Shown here in pieces: positions 44,241 through 54,424 of a stretch of 64,000 bases of DNA (within the stretch, counting starts at the first letter, position 1; every line of letters begins with the position of its first letter). Source of the stretch: Pseudomonadales bacterium (lineage in GTDB: Bacteria; Pseudomonadota; Gammaproteobacteria; Pseudomonadales; IMCC2047). The position numbers were made by a program, and so were the translations under genes. The stretch is from contig JACKNY010000002.1 of assembly GCA_024234615.1 (NCBI GenBank), positions 372,001 through 436,000 on the forward strand, written 5' to 3'. The notes below the pieces were generated by a model. The model was not told the origin of the DNA. It saw only the letters and a list, made by a program, of their open reading frames with translations, and ran no database searches.

Positions 44241-44639
44241 ATGAAACCCCGGACTAACCGCTATTTAGCTGTCGCAATTTTACTTAGTGTTTTCAGCGGT
44301 TGTACTTCGAACAATCCCGTAGCAGCAAAGCAAGATTACATTTATCACGTCGTGGTCGCTTGGCTCAAACAACCCGGCGACACTGAGGCACAACAGGCTC
44401 TAATCGACGGCACTAAGTCGCTGCGCGACATCCCGGGTGTGATCGCAGTCAGCGCCGGTAGAACCTTTGCCAGCGAACGGGCAGTTGTCGATGATTCCTT
44501 TGATGTCGCCCTAACCATCGTGTTAAAAGACCAAGCAGCTTTAGCCTCCTACCAAAATCACCCAGTCCACAACAAGGTAAAAAGCGAAATACTAAAACCT
44601 TTGGTGGCGCGTTACATTGTCTATAACTACGTTGATTAG
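44241..44639 (+). CDS. Dabb-domain lipoprotein
   Basis: This is a predicted lipoprotein of 132 residues with lipobox SVFSGC (about Cys21). The mature part is one stress-responsive alpha-beta barrel (Dabb) domain: YIYHVVVAWLKQPGD near residue 34, the VIAVSAGRTFAS turn and NHPVHNKVKSEILKPLVARYIVYNYVD at the end. Dabb proteins often dimerise and some bind or isomerise small molecules. It follows yaiI closely and precedes the molybdenum hydroxylase genes by 119 bases. Confidence 0.82.
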   Translation: MKPRTNRYLAVAILLSVFSGCTSNNPVAAKQDYIYHVVVAWLKQPGDTEAQQALIDGTKSLRDIPGVIAVSAGRTFASERAVVDDSFDVALTIVLKDQAALASYQNHPVHNKVKSEILKPLVARYIVYNYVD

Positions 44640-44758
44640 TAATACCGTAATTAGTGCAGGTCGATTAGTATCACTTTGGTTAAACGCAATTGCTTCTCAT
44701 AACGATTACATGTAAAAATAGGTAATTCCATTCTCCCCGGCATCAGGTAGTCAACGTT

Positions 44759-45202
44759 ATGAAATTGCATATCAATGGGATTGAATATCAAATTGAGCTT
44801 GAGCCTGACACTCCACTACTTTGGGCTATTCGTGACAACCTCGGATTAACCGGCACTAAGTTCGGCTGTGGTATCGCCCAATGCGGGGCCTGTACGGTTC
44901 ATCTTGATGGCAAAGCAGTGCGTTCCTGTGTATTACCGGTCAGCGCTGCTGTAGGTAAAAAAATCACGACTATCGAAGGGCTCTCAAAAAACGCTGACCA
45001 CCCCGTCCAAAAAGCGTGGCAGGAAATAGATGTGCCGCAGTGCGGTTATTGTCAATCCGGGCAAATCATGACAGCCGCGGCGCTGCTGCAGGACACCCCG
45101 AATCCCAGCGACGCACAAATTGAAGCTGCGATGACTAATCTATGTCGTTGCGGTAGTTACCTTCGCATTAAACAAGCCGTTAAAAACGCCGCCAAAGCCT
45201 AG
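44759..45202 (+). CDS. 2Fe-2S subunit of a molybdenum hydroxylase (IorA-like)
   Basis: This is the small electron-transfer subunit of a xanthine-dehydrogenase-type enzyme. The plant-type cluster motif GCGIAQCGACTVHLDGKAVRSC spans about residues 39-60. The second cluster motif has CGYCQSGQIMTAAALL (about 99) and NLCRCGSYLRI (about 130). It is 147 residues, the usual size. It is 12 bases upstream of the large subunit gene and has no signal peptide, so it likely rides through the Tat pathway with the large subunit. Confidence 0.93.
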   Translation: MKLHINGIEYQIELEPDTPLLWAIRDNLGLTGTKFGCGIAQCGACTVHLDGKAVRSCVLPVSAAVGKKITTIEGLSKNADHPVQKAWQEIDVPQCGYCQSGQIMTAAALLQDTPNPSDAQIEAAMTNLCRCGSYLRIKQAVKNAAKA

Positions 45203-45214
45203 TAGGAGGCGCTT

Positions 45215-47389
45215 ATGGACGACATCATTAATATCTCTCGTCGACAGTTAGTAAAGGGTGGTGCCACTAGTCTTCTCTTGGCCTTTACCCTCCCCTTAAG
45301 ACCTCGGTTGGCACTGTCGGATACATCAATACCCACCCCAACCCGTCTGAATGCATTCTTAAAGCTCGACAACAACGGTAAAGTCACCTTCTATAGCCCT
45401 TTTATCGAAATGGGCCAAGGTACTTACACTTCGCTACCCATGTTGGTTGCCGAAGAATTGGATATCAATATAGAGGCTATAAAAGTCGTACAGGCACCGC
45501 ACGGAGATGAGTATAAAATCATGTTTGGTGGCACTCGACGTTTCACCGGCGGGAGTTTTAGTATTCGTTCGAGCTATGACACGATGCGCAGTGCTGGAGC
45601 AGCAGCCCGTAGTATGCTATTGGAAGCCGCCGCTCAAACCTGGCAAGTCCCTGTCACGCAATTGCAAACTGAATTAGGCTATGTATTACACAGCTCGACA
45701 GGGCGCAAGCTCACCTATGGCAGCCTAGTACAACAAGCGGCAAAAATAACACCACCAGATAATCCCATTCTAAAACCACCTTCGGCATTTCGTTACATTG
45801 GCAAACCCGTCAAGCGTACCGATTCGAAAGTCAAAACAGACGGCTCTGCTGAATTTGGTATCGATGTTAAAGTACCGGGCATGCTCTATGCTGCGGTTAA
45901 GAAAAGTCCAGTCTATGGCGCTGCGCTAAAATCTTTTGATACCGAAGCCGTCAGTAAATTAGCGGGTATTATTGCCATCGAGCCTATCCCTCATGGCGTA
46001 GCAGTGGTGGCCGACACTTTTTGGCATGCGAAGCAGGCACTCGATCAACTGCCTGTTGTTTTTGAAGCATCAGAAAACGAGGCCTTTTCATCAGCTAATC
46101 TTGCCCAGCAAATGATTGCACGCTTGGATGAGCCCGGTATTACCGCAGAAACCAAAGGCGATGTTACGCTGGCATTCAAACAGGCAAAGCATGTAATAAG
46201 TGCGGTCTATGAAGTGCCTTTTTTGGCGCACACAACTATGGAGCCAATGAACTGTACAGCGTTAGTCACCAATAAATCCTGCGAACTTTGGGCGCCAAAT
46301 CAGGGTGCCGATTTTTTTGCTGAAATGGCGGCCAACCTTACTGGTCTACCACTTTCTAAAATCACTGTACATACGCCCTTTCTCGGTGGCGGTTTTGGTC
46401 GTCGTTTTTACTCAGACTACGCTGAACAGGCCGTACTGCTCTCGAAAAAACTGGGCAAGCCCATTAAAGTGATATGGACTCGGGAAGAAGATATACAACA
46501 GGACTTTTTCCGGCCAATGACGGTGGTAAAACATCGTGCAGCCATTGACCAAACAGGTAGTATTAGCGGCTGGCATTCAACACTGGCCGGCGAGGGTCCC
46601 TCTGGGCGCTTATCTCGCCCCAAGCCCAACGAGGTGGATAATTCCGTGGTTGAGGGTGCTAGAGATCAACCCTACCAGATCACCAATAAGCGGGTTGATT
46701 GGGTAGAGCACAAACATCCTATTCCGATCGGCTTTTGGCGTTCGGTCGGGCACTCTTTTAACGGTTTTATCACCGAAAGCTTCGTTGACGAAATGGCCTA
46801 TGCCACCGATAAAGAGCCCGTCGAGTTCAGACGCGGCCTGCTTTCCGAAGCCCCTCGCTTCCTCAGACTTTTAAATAGCGTCACCGAGATGGCTGGTTAT
46901 CGGGCGGGCATTCAGGAGGTGTCCGGCGTGCGATATGCCTATGGCTTCGCTATGCACAAATCCTTTAATTCCATCGTAGCTCAGGTTGCCAAGGTTTCCA
47001 TTGAGGAAGGTCAGGCCAATGTCCATAAGATTTGGTGCGCGGTCGACTGCGGCACTGCCGTTAATCCAGACACTATCGAGGCACAAATGCAAAGCGGCAT
47101 TTCCACAGGCTTATCACAATTATTTTTTGAAGAGGTTACTTTCGCAAAGGGTAAAGCCGAGCAGAGTAACTTCCATAATTATCGGATATTACCGCCTAAC
47201 ATGATGCCGGATGTAGCAGTGAAAATTATTCAAAGCGGTGCGGAGACCGGCGGAATAGGCGAACCCGGTACGCCGCCAACAGCGGCAGCGGTGACCAACG
47301 CGATATTTAAGCTTACCAAACACCGAATTCGGCAATTACCGATAGCTAATATCGATTTGTCCATTGCCGTTGAAGAAACCCCTGGCTAG
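45215..47389 (+). CDS. molybdopterin subunit of a Tat-exported aldehyde/quinoline-type oxidase (IorB-like)
   Basis: This is the large catalytic subunit carrying molybdopterin. The N-terminus has a twin-arginine signal SRRQLVKGG (residues 8-16), so it is exported folded. Cofactor-binding segments include GQGTYTSLPMLVAEELD (about 67), HTPFLGGGFGRRF (about 388), FWRSVGHSFNGF (about 508) and the catalytic Glu in GGIGEPGTPP (about 686). At 724 residues it resembles the isoquinoline 1-oxidoreductase beta subunit and related aldehyde oxidases. The substrate is not inferable. A cytochrome subunit gene, often third, is missing nearby. Confidence 0.9.
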   Translation: MDDIINISRRQLVKGGATSLLLAFTLPLRPRLALSDTSIPTPTRLNAFLKLDNNGKVTFYSPFIEMGQGTYTSLPMLVAEELDINIEAIKVVQAPHGDEYKIMFGGTRRFTGGSFSIRSSYDTMRSAGAAARSMLLEAAAQTWQVPVTQLQTELGYVLHSSTGRKLTYGSLVQQAAKITPPDNPILKPPSAFRYIGKPVKRTDSKVKTDGSAEFGIDVKVPGMLYAAVKKSPVYGAALKSFDTEAVSKLAGIIAIEPIPHGVAVVADTFWHAKQALDQLPVVFEASENEAFSSANLAQQMIARLDEPGITAETKGDVTLAFKQAKHVISAVYEVPFLAHTTMEPMNCTALVTNKSCELWAPNQGADFFAEMAANLTGLPLSKITVHTPFLGGGFGRRFYSDYAEQAVLLSKKLGKPIKVIWTREEDIQQDFFRPMTVVKHRAAIDQTGSISGWHSTLAGEGPSGRLSRPKPNEVDNSVVEGARDQPYQITNKRVDWVEHKHPIPIGFWRSVGHSFNGFITESFVDEMAYATDKEPVEFRRGLLSEAPRFLRLLNSVTEMAGYRAGIQEVSGVRYAYGFAMHKSFNSIVAQVAKVSIEEGQANVHKIWCAVDCGTAVNPDTIEAQMQSGISTGLSQLFFEEVTFAKGKAEQSNFHNYRILPPNMMPDVAVKIIQSGAETGGIGEPGTPPTAAAVTNAIFKLTKHRIRQLPIANIDLSIAVEETPG

Positions 47390-50300
47390 CTAACCAGCCG
47401 TAAATCCCGGCCTTTGCGGACAAGCGCCTCAAACTCAGTCGCAGTAACAGGACGACTATAGAGAAAACCCTGACCCTCCGAGCAACCCGCTTGTCGGAGA
47501 AAGTTAGCCTGTTCAGTGGTTTCAATACCCTCAGCAACTACCCTTAAGTCAAGGTTTTTACCCAATCCGATGATAGCGTTGGAGATTGCCATATCATTGG
47601 AGTCACCTGGTATATCTCGAATAAAGGAACCGTCAATTTTCAATTTATGAATGGGCAATTTTTTCAAATAACTCAATGACGAATAGCCTGTACCAAAATC
47701 ATCTATCGCCAGCCCGACACCCAGGCTTCTCACTTCCTCCAGTTGGCTGATGGCGAAATTGGCCTGCTGCATAATAAAGCCTTCCGTAATCTCAAGTTCA
47801 AGCTTAGCAGCGGGTAACTGCGTCTCCTCAAGAATTTTCCTTACCTCTTTCGCTAGTCCACTGCGTTGGATTTGGGTGCCCGCAATATTAACGGCAATCG
47901 ATCCGAACTCGATACCTTTGTCATGCCAGACTTTTCCCTGCGTGCAAGCTGTACGTAAAACCCATTCACCGATCGAATGAATGAGGCCACACTCCTCCGC
48001 GATAGGAATGAATTTAACGGGGGAAACCAAACCTTGCTCGGGATGTTGCCAACGAATCAGTGCCTCGGCCCCAATAATTTTGCCTGACGCTATGTCTACC
48101 TGAGGCTGATAGAACAACACAAATTGCTCTTGAATTAACGCTTGACGCAGACTGTTTTCCAAAAGCACTCGTTCAAATGCATTACGCGTCAATTCTTCCG
48201 TATAAAACTCAAAGGTATTGCGCCCTTCATCTTTAGCTCGATACATAGCGGCATCGGCATTTCTTAACAATTCAGCAGCATCTTTACCGTCCTGAGGATA
48301 AAGACTAATCCCCATACTAGCGGTGGTTTGAATTTCCCTACCGCCGATTTGTACACAGTTGGCAAATACGCGCATCACTTTTTCTGCGATGCTGGCGGCA
48401 TGATATGATGAGCCAATATCTTCCAGCAGCAGGACAAATTCATCTCCTCCAATACGGGCCACGGTATCCCCCGACCGTACCGTTTTTTTCAACGTCTGCG
48501 CAATGGCGCTTAATAAGGAATCGCCTGCGGGATGCCCTAGGCTGTCATTAATATTTTTGAAGCGATCCAAATCCATAAAGATTACCGCCAACTGCGTATT
48601 TTGTCGTTCCGCATGTTTGATGGATTGGGTTAACCGTTCATTCAAGAGAAGCCTATTTGGCAGGCCCGTCAGGGCATCATGGTGGGCAAGGTGATCCAAT
48701 TGCTCTTGAGATTTTTTGATATGGCTAATATCAGAAAATATCGCAATATAGTGGGTCAGTTGCCCCTGTTCGTTTTCTACCTTGTTAATAGAACTCCATA
48801 CGGGAAATACCGTCCCATTTTTATGGCGGTTCCAAATTTCACCGCGCCATTGCCCCACCTCAGTGAGGGACTTCCACAGAATTTCATAAAATAATTTATC
48901 ATGACGTTCTGACTTCCAGAGACGAGGATTTTGGCCTACAACATCCTTCCGCTGGTAGCCCAATATCTCAATACAGGCATCGTTAACCTCAAGAATATTG
49001 CCCTGGTGGTCGGTAATGACCACTCCTTCGCTAGTGTTTTCGAAGACACTAGCCGCCAATCTTAACTGCTCCTCTACCCTTCTAGAGGGGCTCAAATCTC
49101 GCAACGTAACCAACATTCCGGTGGGCGCACCGTATTCTCCCCGCACCAGTTTAATGGTGACCTCTGCTGGCCAATCACTGCTTGGATTATTGGTATCCCC
49201 TTGTTCAAAAACAACCACGCCTTCCTCCCCCCTATCTTGTAACTGGCAGGCCTTACAGGTAGCGCGGTCATGACGAGGGTCCATAGAATCAAGAATCGAT
49301 TTGCCCACGGACTTGGCCGGAGTCGACCCAATTCTGTGATAAAATGCTTTATTGGCGCGAACTAAGCGCCGCTCCATGTCAGTCAGGAAGACAGCATCAC
49401 CAAACTCATCCATGGCTTGCATCCATTCCTCATTAGCACTGGCCAACTCGTCCTGTATTTTTTTCCGTTCCATGGCAATACCGACAATATGACCCATTGC
49501 GTCGATCAATGCTATTTCGTCTTCATCGGGCACACCGGCTTCTTTACGGTATAGCGCAAAGGTGCCAAGCACAACTCCTTTACTATCCACTATCGGCTCA
49601 GACCAACAGGCGCGGAAGCCAAATTTATCACCAAGCTCGCTAAACGCTACCCAGCGCGGGTCTGTCGCAACATCTGCAACCATAACCCGTTCATTCAAGT
49701 AAGCCGCTGTACCGCAGGAGCCCATATTTGACCCTATTTCCAGTCCATCGATAATTTCGTTATATGCTGATGGCATGCTGGGAGCTGCCCCATGACGTAA
49801 CTTAGTTTCTTCGAGCCTCAAAATTGAAGCTCTGGTATTCGGGCAATGCGTTTCAGTAAAATTGATAATTGCTTCAAACACCTGATACAAGGACGTATCT
49901 CCTCTGGAAATAAGTTCCAGCAGTTGATTTTGTCCGGTGATGAGATTTTCCGCGTGCTTATACTTAGTAATATTGGTCGAAAGACCACAAACGGCGTAAG
50001 GTTTACCTTTTTCATCGCGTAAAGGAAACTTTTTGGTAATGTAATACTGATTACTGTTGTGATCCGGCGCCTGATCCTCCTGAATCAATGGCCCATTATT
50101 CTTTATCACCTCCTTATCCTGCGCTTGAACCCCCTCGGCGATTTCCTTGGGGAAAATATCAAAATCGGTTTTACCGATAAGCTGATCGCGTTTCACATTG
50201 AATAATTGTTCAAACTGATTATTGACTAAGAGAAATTTTCCCTCCAAGTCTTTCAAGCAGATAATGGATGGCGCGTTATCGACAATAGCTAGCAGTCGTT

Positions 50301-50829
50301 GTTCGCTTGCCAGCAATTGCAACTGAGAGTCTCTACGTTCACACGCTACTTGTCGTAATTCCCTGGTTCGAGCTTTGACGCGGCTCCGCAGTACGAAAGT
50401 ACCTGCCAATAACAGAAGAAATATCAATAGTCCCGCCAGAAAAAGCCATTTTATCCAGTTCGGCACCATCGGTTTTTCCGAGGGCTTATCTAGTAACCAT
50501 TTTTCGGTCAATTGAAAATAACTTAAATCTGGTGTGCTCTTAAGTTGGTTTAACCGCTGATCAATTCTTGATTCTAAGTAGGACATGAGCCTGCCATCCT
50601 TGGGAGACGCTATGCTTAGGCCTGCCCAGAAATCCGTTGGATAGCCTTGTTTATCAGTAAATATAGCGGGAGAACGATGATAAAAGCCGGCTTTTAGAAC
50701 CTGAGGAGTTTCCGCTGCCAAAACGCTCGTGGGAGTCATCAATATCACGTAGATGAGTAGAACTAAGCTGCTCAGAGAACGTTGTTTACCACAGGTCCAA
50801 TTATTGTCAGCTTTGGATTTAACCATCAT
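47386..50829 (-). CDS. multi-sensor diguanylate cyclase/phosphodiesterase (GGDEF-EAL)
   Basis: This is a membrane-bound enzyme of cyclic di-GMP turnover. In order: signal peptide (to about 39), a shortened SBP_bac_3-type periplasmic part (40-115), one membrane helix (125-147), PAS (about 170-290), GAF (300-470), two PAS domains (480-720), GGDEF (725-890) with intact GGDEF in RIGGDEFVLLLE, and EAL (900-1140) with EALIRW, ELEITEG, DDFGTGYSSLSYL and VAEGIET. Both catalytic motifs look active. The periplasmic part seems to have lost its centre. Its end overlaps the end of the molybdenum hydroxylase gene (convergent). Confidence 0.92.
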   Translation of the reverse strand: MMVKSKADNNWTCGKQRSLSSLVLLIYVILMTPTSVLAAETPQVLKAGFYHRSPAIFTDKQGYPTDFWAGLSIASPKDGRLMSYLESRIDQRLNQLKSTPDLSYFQLTEKWLLDKPSEKPMVPNWIKWLFLAGLLIFLLLLAGTFVLRSRVKARTRELRQVACERRDSQLQLLASEQRLLAIVDNAPSIICLKDLEGKFLLVNNQFEQLFNVKRDQLIGKTDFDIFPKEIAEGVQAQDKEVIKNNGPLIQEDQAPDHNSNQYYITKKFPLRDEKGKPYAVCGLSTNITKYKHAENLITGQNQLLELISRGDTSLYQVFEAIINFTETHCPNTRASILRLEETKLRHGAAPSMPSAYNEIIDGLEIGSNMGSCGTAAYLNERVMVADVATDPRWVAFSELGDKFGFRACWSEPIVDSKGVVLGTFALYRKEAGVPDEDEIALIDAMGHIVGIAMERKKIQDELASANEEWMQAMDEFGDAVFLTDMERRLVRANKAFYHRIGSTPAKSVGKSILDSMDPRHDRATCKACQLQDRGEEGVVVFEQGDTNNPSSDWPAEVTIKLVRGEYGAPTGMLVTLRDLSPSRRVEEQLRLAASVFENTSEGVVITDHQGNILEVNDACIEILGYQRKDVVGQNPRLWKSERHDKLFYEILWKSLTEVGQWRGEIWNRHKNGTVFPVWSSINKVENEQGQLTHYIAIFSDISHIKKSQEQLDHLAHHDALTGLPNRLLLNERLTQSIKHAERQNTQLAVIFMDLDRFKNINDSLGHPAGDSLLSAIAQTLKKTVRSGDTVARIGGDEFVLLLEDIGSSYHAASIAEKVMRVFANCVQIGGREIQTTASMGISLYPQDGKDAAELLRNADAAMYRAKDEGRNTFEFYTEELTRNAFERVLLENSLRQALIQEQFVLFYQPQVDIASGKIIGAEALIRWQHPEQGLVSPVKFIPIAEECGLIHSIGEWVLRTACTQGKVWHDKGIEFGSIAVNIAGTQIQRSGLAKEVRKILEETQLPAAKLELEITEGFIMQQANFAISQLEEVRSLGVGLAIDDFGTGYSSLSYLKKLPIHKLKIDGSFIRDIPGDSNDMAISNAIIGLGKNLDLRVVAEGIETTEQANFLRQAGCSEGQGFLYSRPVTATEFEALVRKGRDLRLVS

Positions 50830-51055
50830 GCTAAATACGACCCTGTTCGTACATCCTATGTATTTGAGACTAAACCGTTAAACTTAGAACAAAACGTGAG
50901 AACAGTTTTTCCGTCTCATCCGGCAAAAGTGCATGAACTCAGTATAGTACAGTTTTCTAACGGCCATACTCGGGAATGATTATTCCGGCGACATCTATGA
51001 TACCTTTAACCACCAAGGCAATAATAAAAATGAATGTGTCTCGTGGCTTGGGCGT

Positions 51056-51340
51056 TTAATGCATGTCAAATAGTTGGATTGAATAACCTTTATCGAATGC
51101 TTCCTTAAGTGCTTTATCAGCATTAACGACCTTTGCATTATTGATTAGTTTTTCGTTCAAAGCTTTTCTTTTTTCAATATCAACGTCGATAAAACCCGCT
51201 CTGAGCAAATAGAGCTGACATAGTTTTTCTGCACCTAATGCATCTTTAAAATTAATGTACACAATAAAAGGGACAATCTGTCCGATAGCAATACCATCCA
51301 TCGCTTTGCGCGCTTTTGCACTGACTGAAAAAATATACAT
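51056..51340 (-). CDS. small protein of unknown function
   Basis: Not recognised. The ATG at 51340 has GGAG in front and gives a 94-residue product starting MYIFSVSAKARKAM. It contains a PFIVYINFKDALGAEKL segment and a Lys-rich helical end (EKRKALNEKLINNAKVVNAD). It has no signal peptide or membrane segment. It lies between the GGDEF-EAL gene and rapA, on their strand but with no close spacing. Confidence 0.55.
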   Translation of the reverse strand: MYIFSVSAKARKAMDGIAIGQIVPFIVYINFKDALGAEKLCQLYLLRAGFIDVDIEKRKALNEKLINNAKVVNADKALKEAFDKGYSIQLFDMH

Positions 51341-51426
51341 AAACTCTCCAAAAATCATGCTTTGCACAACAAAAAACGGCCCAACGGCTACTATAAGTGA
51401 TCTGATTAATATTTAGGAACCCTAGT

Positions 51427-54315
51427 TCAGACTATGACGATTACGCGCAACGCATCTAGGTTCAACTTGGCATTTTGTAAATAGTATTCGAGGCTATCTG
51501 TTTCTTGCTTTAACAGCTCAATTTCCTGAAGTCGAATATTCGGATTGACCTTCGCCAAGGCTTGCAAGCGCTGCAGCTCTAGCGCTTGCGCTTGCTGCAT
51601 GTCTGAAATCGCCTGTTTTACCAGTGTTTCCTGCTGGGGCCGCACCCTGGTTTCAGCCTGTTCCAGCATGTCGGCAATTTGCGTCTGTGCATGCCGTACC
51701 AATTCGCGTGCTACCGCTTTTTTTACGCGCTGAACCCGTTGATTGAGGCGTTCGTGCGTCAACACTTCCGTAAAGTCCTTGTGGTTCACATCCAGCAATA
51801 TACGCACTGAGGTTAAGGGCAAGTACCTAGCTAATTGTAATTGTGCCGGAGCCGGACAATGCAGCACAAATACTGCTTCCAGTAACAATGAACCGGGTTT
51901 AAGCGGCGGTAATTTTAGAGTGCAGACGGAAGTATTCCCAAACCCTTCATTCAATACCATATCCATGGCACCAACCACCATAGGATGTTCCCAGGTGAGG
52001 AATTGAATATCTTCTCGCACTAGCGCAAGTCGACGCGAATGGGTGACTGTTACACCACCTTCCGGTAACCCAGGAAAGTGTGAACTGTACATGTGATCCC
52101 CAGGATGCAACACCAAACTATTAGGGCCGTGAGTATCTTGATCAACGCCGAACTGTTCGAATACGCGCGACATATAGCCAAATAATTCTTGCCCTTTCTC
52201 CTGCTCTTCTATCAGCCTGACAATCCGCTGCGCCTCTTGCGGTTTACAGGAGCTAAGCTCCAGCAGTTTATCCCTACCTTGCTGCAATGTCTGTTGCAGC
52301 TGTTCGCGCACTGTTCTGGTTTCAATAATCAGCTGATCGATATTTTCTCCAGTCAACATACATTGTTGTAACTGCCCAGCGAAGTGCTGAAAAACAGCCT
52401 GACCAACCGCGCTGGTTTGTGCAAAACCGTTAATACCTTCATGATGCCAGCGCAACAAGGTTGCCTGTGCACTGAGTTCGATATAGGGCACATGTATTTT
52501 GACGGTTTCACGCTGACCGATTCGATCCAGACGACCAATTCGTTGCTCCAGCAGGTCGGGATTAAGGGGTAGATCAAACAACACCAGATGATGGGCAAAT
52601 TGGAAGTTACGACCCTCACTACCAATTTCAGAGCAAATCAGTATCTGAGCCCCTTCCTCGATATCGGCAAAATAGGCAGCGGCTCTATCGCGCGCCACCA
52701 ACTCCATACCCTCGTGAAACACCGCTGACTGAACCCCGCTTTTGTGTCTTAGGTATTCCTCCAACACCACAGCAGTTTCTGCTCGTGCACAGATCACTAA
52801 AGCTTTAGACTCACGATTTTTGCGAAGCCACTGGCTCAGCCATTGCACGCGCGGATCCTGAGCGGGCCAATTATCTCCCAACACTAGCTCTGGATAGAGG
52901 CGCAGCTCAATATTATCTGCCTCAGATGTTGCCAATTCCAATGCTTGCGGCGCTTGCAACGGGTGCGTGATAAGTTGTCGTTCAGGAAAACCTTTGACGT
53001 TATCGCGAGTGTTACGGAACAGCACACGACCAATACCATGGCGATCTAACAGCGCACCAATGAGTGGCTCAACAATTTGCTGGAGCGGGGATTCGCTCGG
53101 ATAACCCGCTAACCAATTGCGCAGCGGTTCAATACTGGTTTGATCTAAATACTGTTGCAGTTGTTCGAGGAGTTTTCCCAGTTCTTCAGGTTCTGGCAGC
53201 AGCGCTGTATTTGCCAGTTCCTGCGCATCTACCCAGCACAGCAACTCCTGTACTAAGCTGTTGATTTGCTGATAATTAGCCTCCTCCTCGCGAAACTTAT
53301 CCAGATCGTAATAACGGTCTGGATCGAGTAATCGCAACCGGGCAAAGTGGCTATCCAGCCCTAATTGCTCCGGCGTAGCCGTTAGCAACAGCAAACCCTG
53401 CGCTACTTTGGCCAGGGCTTCTACGCAGCGGTAAGCCGGACTCGTTTGCTGCTCTGACCACTCCAGGTGGTGTGCTTCATCGACCAACAGCAAATCCCAT
53501 GCGCTGGCTAACGCCTGTTGCTGTGCCGATGGATTCTCAACTAGCAAAGAAATCGGACAGAGCACTAGCTGCGCGGCCTCAAAGGGGTTGGAATCGTCCA
53601 ACGCTACTGCTTCAAAGCGCTCATGATCTAAAATTGTAAAATGTAAGTTAAAACGCCGCAGCATTTCAACCAGCCACTGATGTACCAAATTTTCCGGCAC
53701 CAAAATCATCACCCGACTGGCTCTGCCACTGAAAAGTTGTTGGTGGGTAATCAATCCTGCTTCAATCGTTTTGCCCAGCCCCACTTCGTCCGCTAGCAAT
53801 ACCCGGGGGGCAAAACGTTTGGCGGTTTCATGTGCGATATAGAGTTGGTGCGGTAATAGCTGTACCCGCGCACCGAGCAATCCACTCACTGAAGACTGCT
53901 GATGCCGACGAATTTGTTCGATGGTTTCGCAGCGCAATTCAAAGCGTTTGTTATGATCAATTTGACCGGCAAACAGACGCGCTTTTGGCGTACTAATCTG
54001 TACAAAGGCGTTTAGCTCAAGCTCATGTAGCTCGTAGCTTTTTCCCTCGCTGTCGGCGCCGCGATAGACTAAGCAACCATCGATGGTCGCTACCTCATCA
54101 ACCTTAATGCGCAGATCATCCATACTGACGATTTCATCGCCCACCGAATATTGCACGCGACCAACCGGCGCATTATCAATCGCGTAAGTACGCCGTTCTC
54201 CGGCAGCAGGAAAACTTAACACAAGCTGGCGGTCATTGGCTTCGACTACTATACCAAGACCAAGATTGGTTTCGGTTTCACTAACCCAACGTTGACCGGG
54301 AATAAAAACTGGCAC
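51427..54315 (-). CDS. rapA: RNA polymerase-associated protein RapA
   Basis: RapA is a SWI2/SNF2-type ATPase that recycles stalled RNA polymerase. The N-terminal Tudor-like part begins QRWVSETETNLGLG. The Walker A is in ADEVGLGKTIEAGL (about residues 175-188), the DEAH-like box in LLLVDEAHHLEW (about 280) and the motif VI in QRIGRLDRIGQRETVK (about 590). The C-terminal RapA domain follows to 962 residues, the usual length. It is divergent from yaeQ with about 110 bases between them. Confidence 0.96.
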   Translation of the reverse strand: MPVFIPGQRWVSETETNLGLGIVVEANDRQLVLSFPAAGERRTYAIDNAPVGRVQYSVGDEIVSMDDLRIKVDEVATIDGCLVYRGADSEGKSYELHELELNAFVQISTPKARLFAGQIDHNKRFELRCETIEQIRRHQQSSVSGLLGARVQLLPHQLYIAHETAKRFAPRVLLADEVGLGKTIEAGLITHQQLFSGRASRVMILVPENLVHQWLVEMLRRFNLHFTILDHERFEAVALDDSNPFEAAQLVLCPISLLVENPSAQQQALASAWDLLLVDEAHHLEWSEQQTSPAYRCVEALAKVAQGLLLLTATPEQLGLDSHFARLRLLDPDRYYDLDKFREEEANYQQINSLVQELLCWVDAQELANTALLPEPEELGKLLEQLQQYLDQTSIEPLRNWLAGYPSESPLQQIVEPLIGALLDRHGIGRVLFRNTRDNVKGFPERQLITHPLQAPQALELATSEADNIELRLYPELVLGDNWPAQDPRVQWLSQWLRKNRESKALVICARAETAVVLEEYLRHKSGVQSAVFHEGMELVARDRAAAYFADIEEGAQILICSEIGSEGRNFQFAHHLVLFDLPLNPDLLEQRIGRLDRIGQRETVKIHVPYIELSAQATLLRWHHEGINGFAQTSAVGQAVFQHFAGQLQQCMLTGENIDQLIIETRTVREQLQQTLQQGRDKLLELSSCKPQEAQRIVRLIEEQEKGQELFGYMSRVFEQFGVDQDTHGPNSLVLHPGDHMYSSHFPGLPEGGVTVTHSRRLALVREDIQFLTWEHPMVVGAMDMVLNEGFGNTSVCTLKLPPLKPGSLLLEAVFVLHCPAPAQLQLARYLPLTSVRILLDVNHKDFTEVLTHERLNQRVQRVKKAVARELVRHAQTQIADMLEQAETRVRPQQETLVKQAISDMQQAQALELQRLQALAKVNPNIRLQEIELLKQETDSLEYYLQNAKLNLDALRVIVIV

Positions 54316-54424
54316 TACTGAACTTCCTTTATATATTAGAAATAACCCGTATCGGTTATAGTGGCGCGGATGATAAGGTATACGAGACAGCGAATCACTT
54401 ATTTTTGCGGATTGAGTTCAAACT

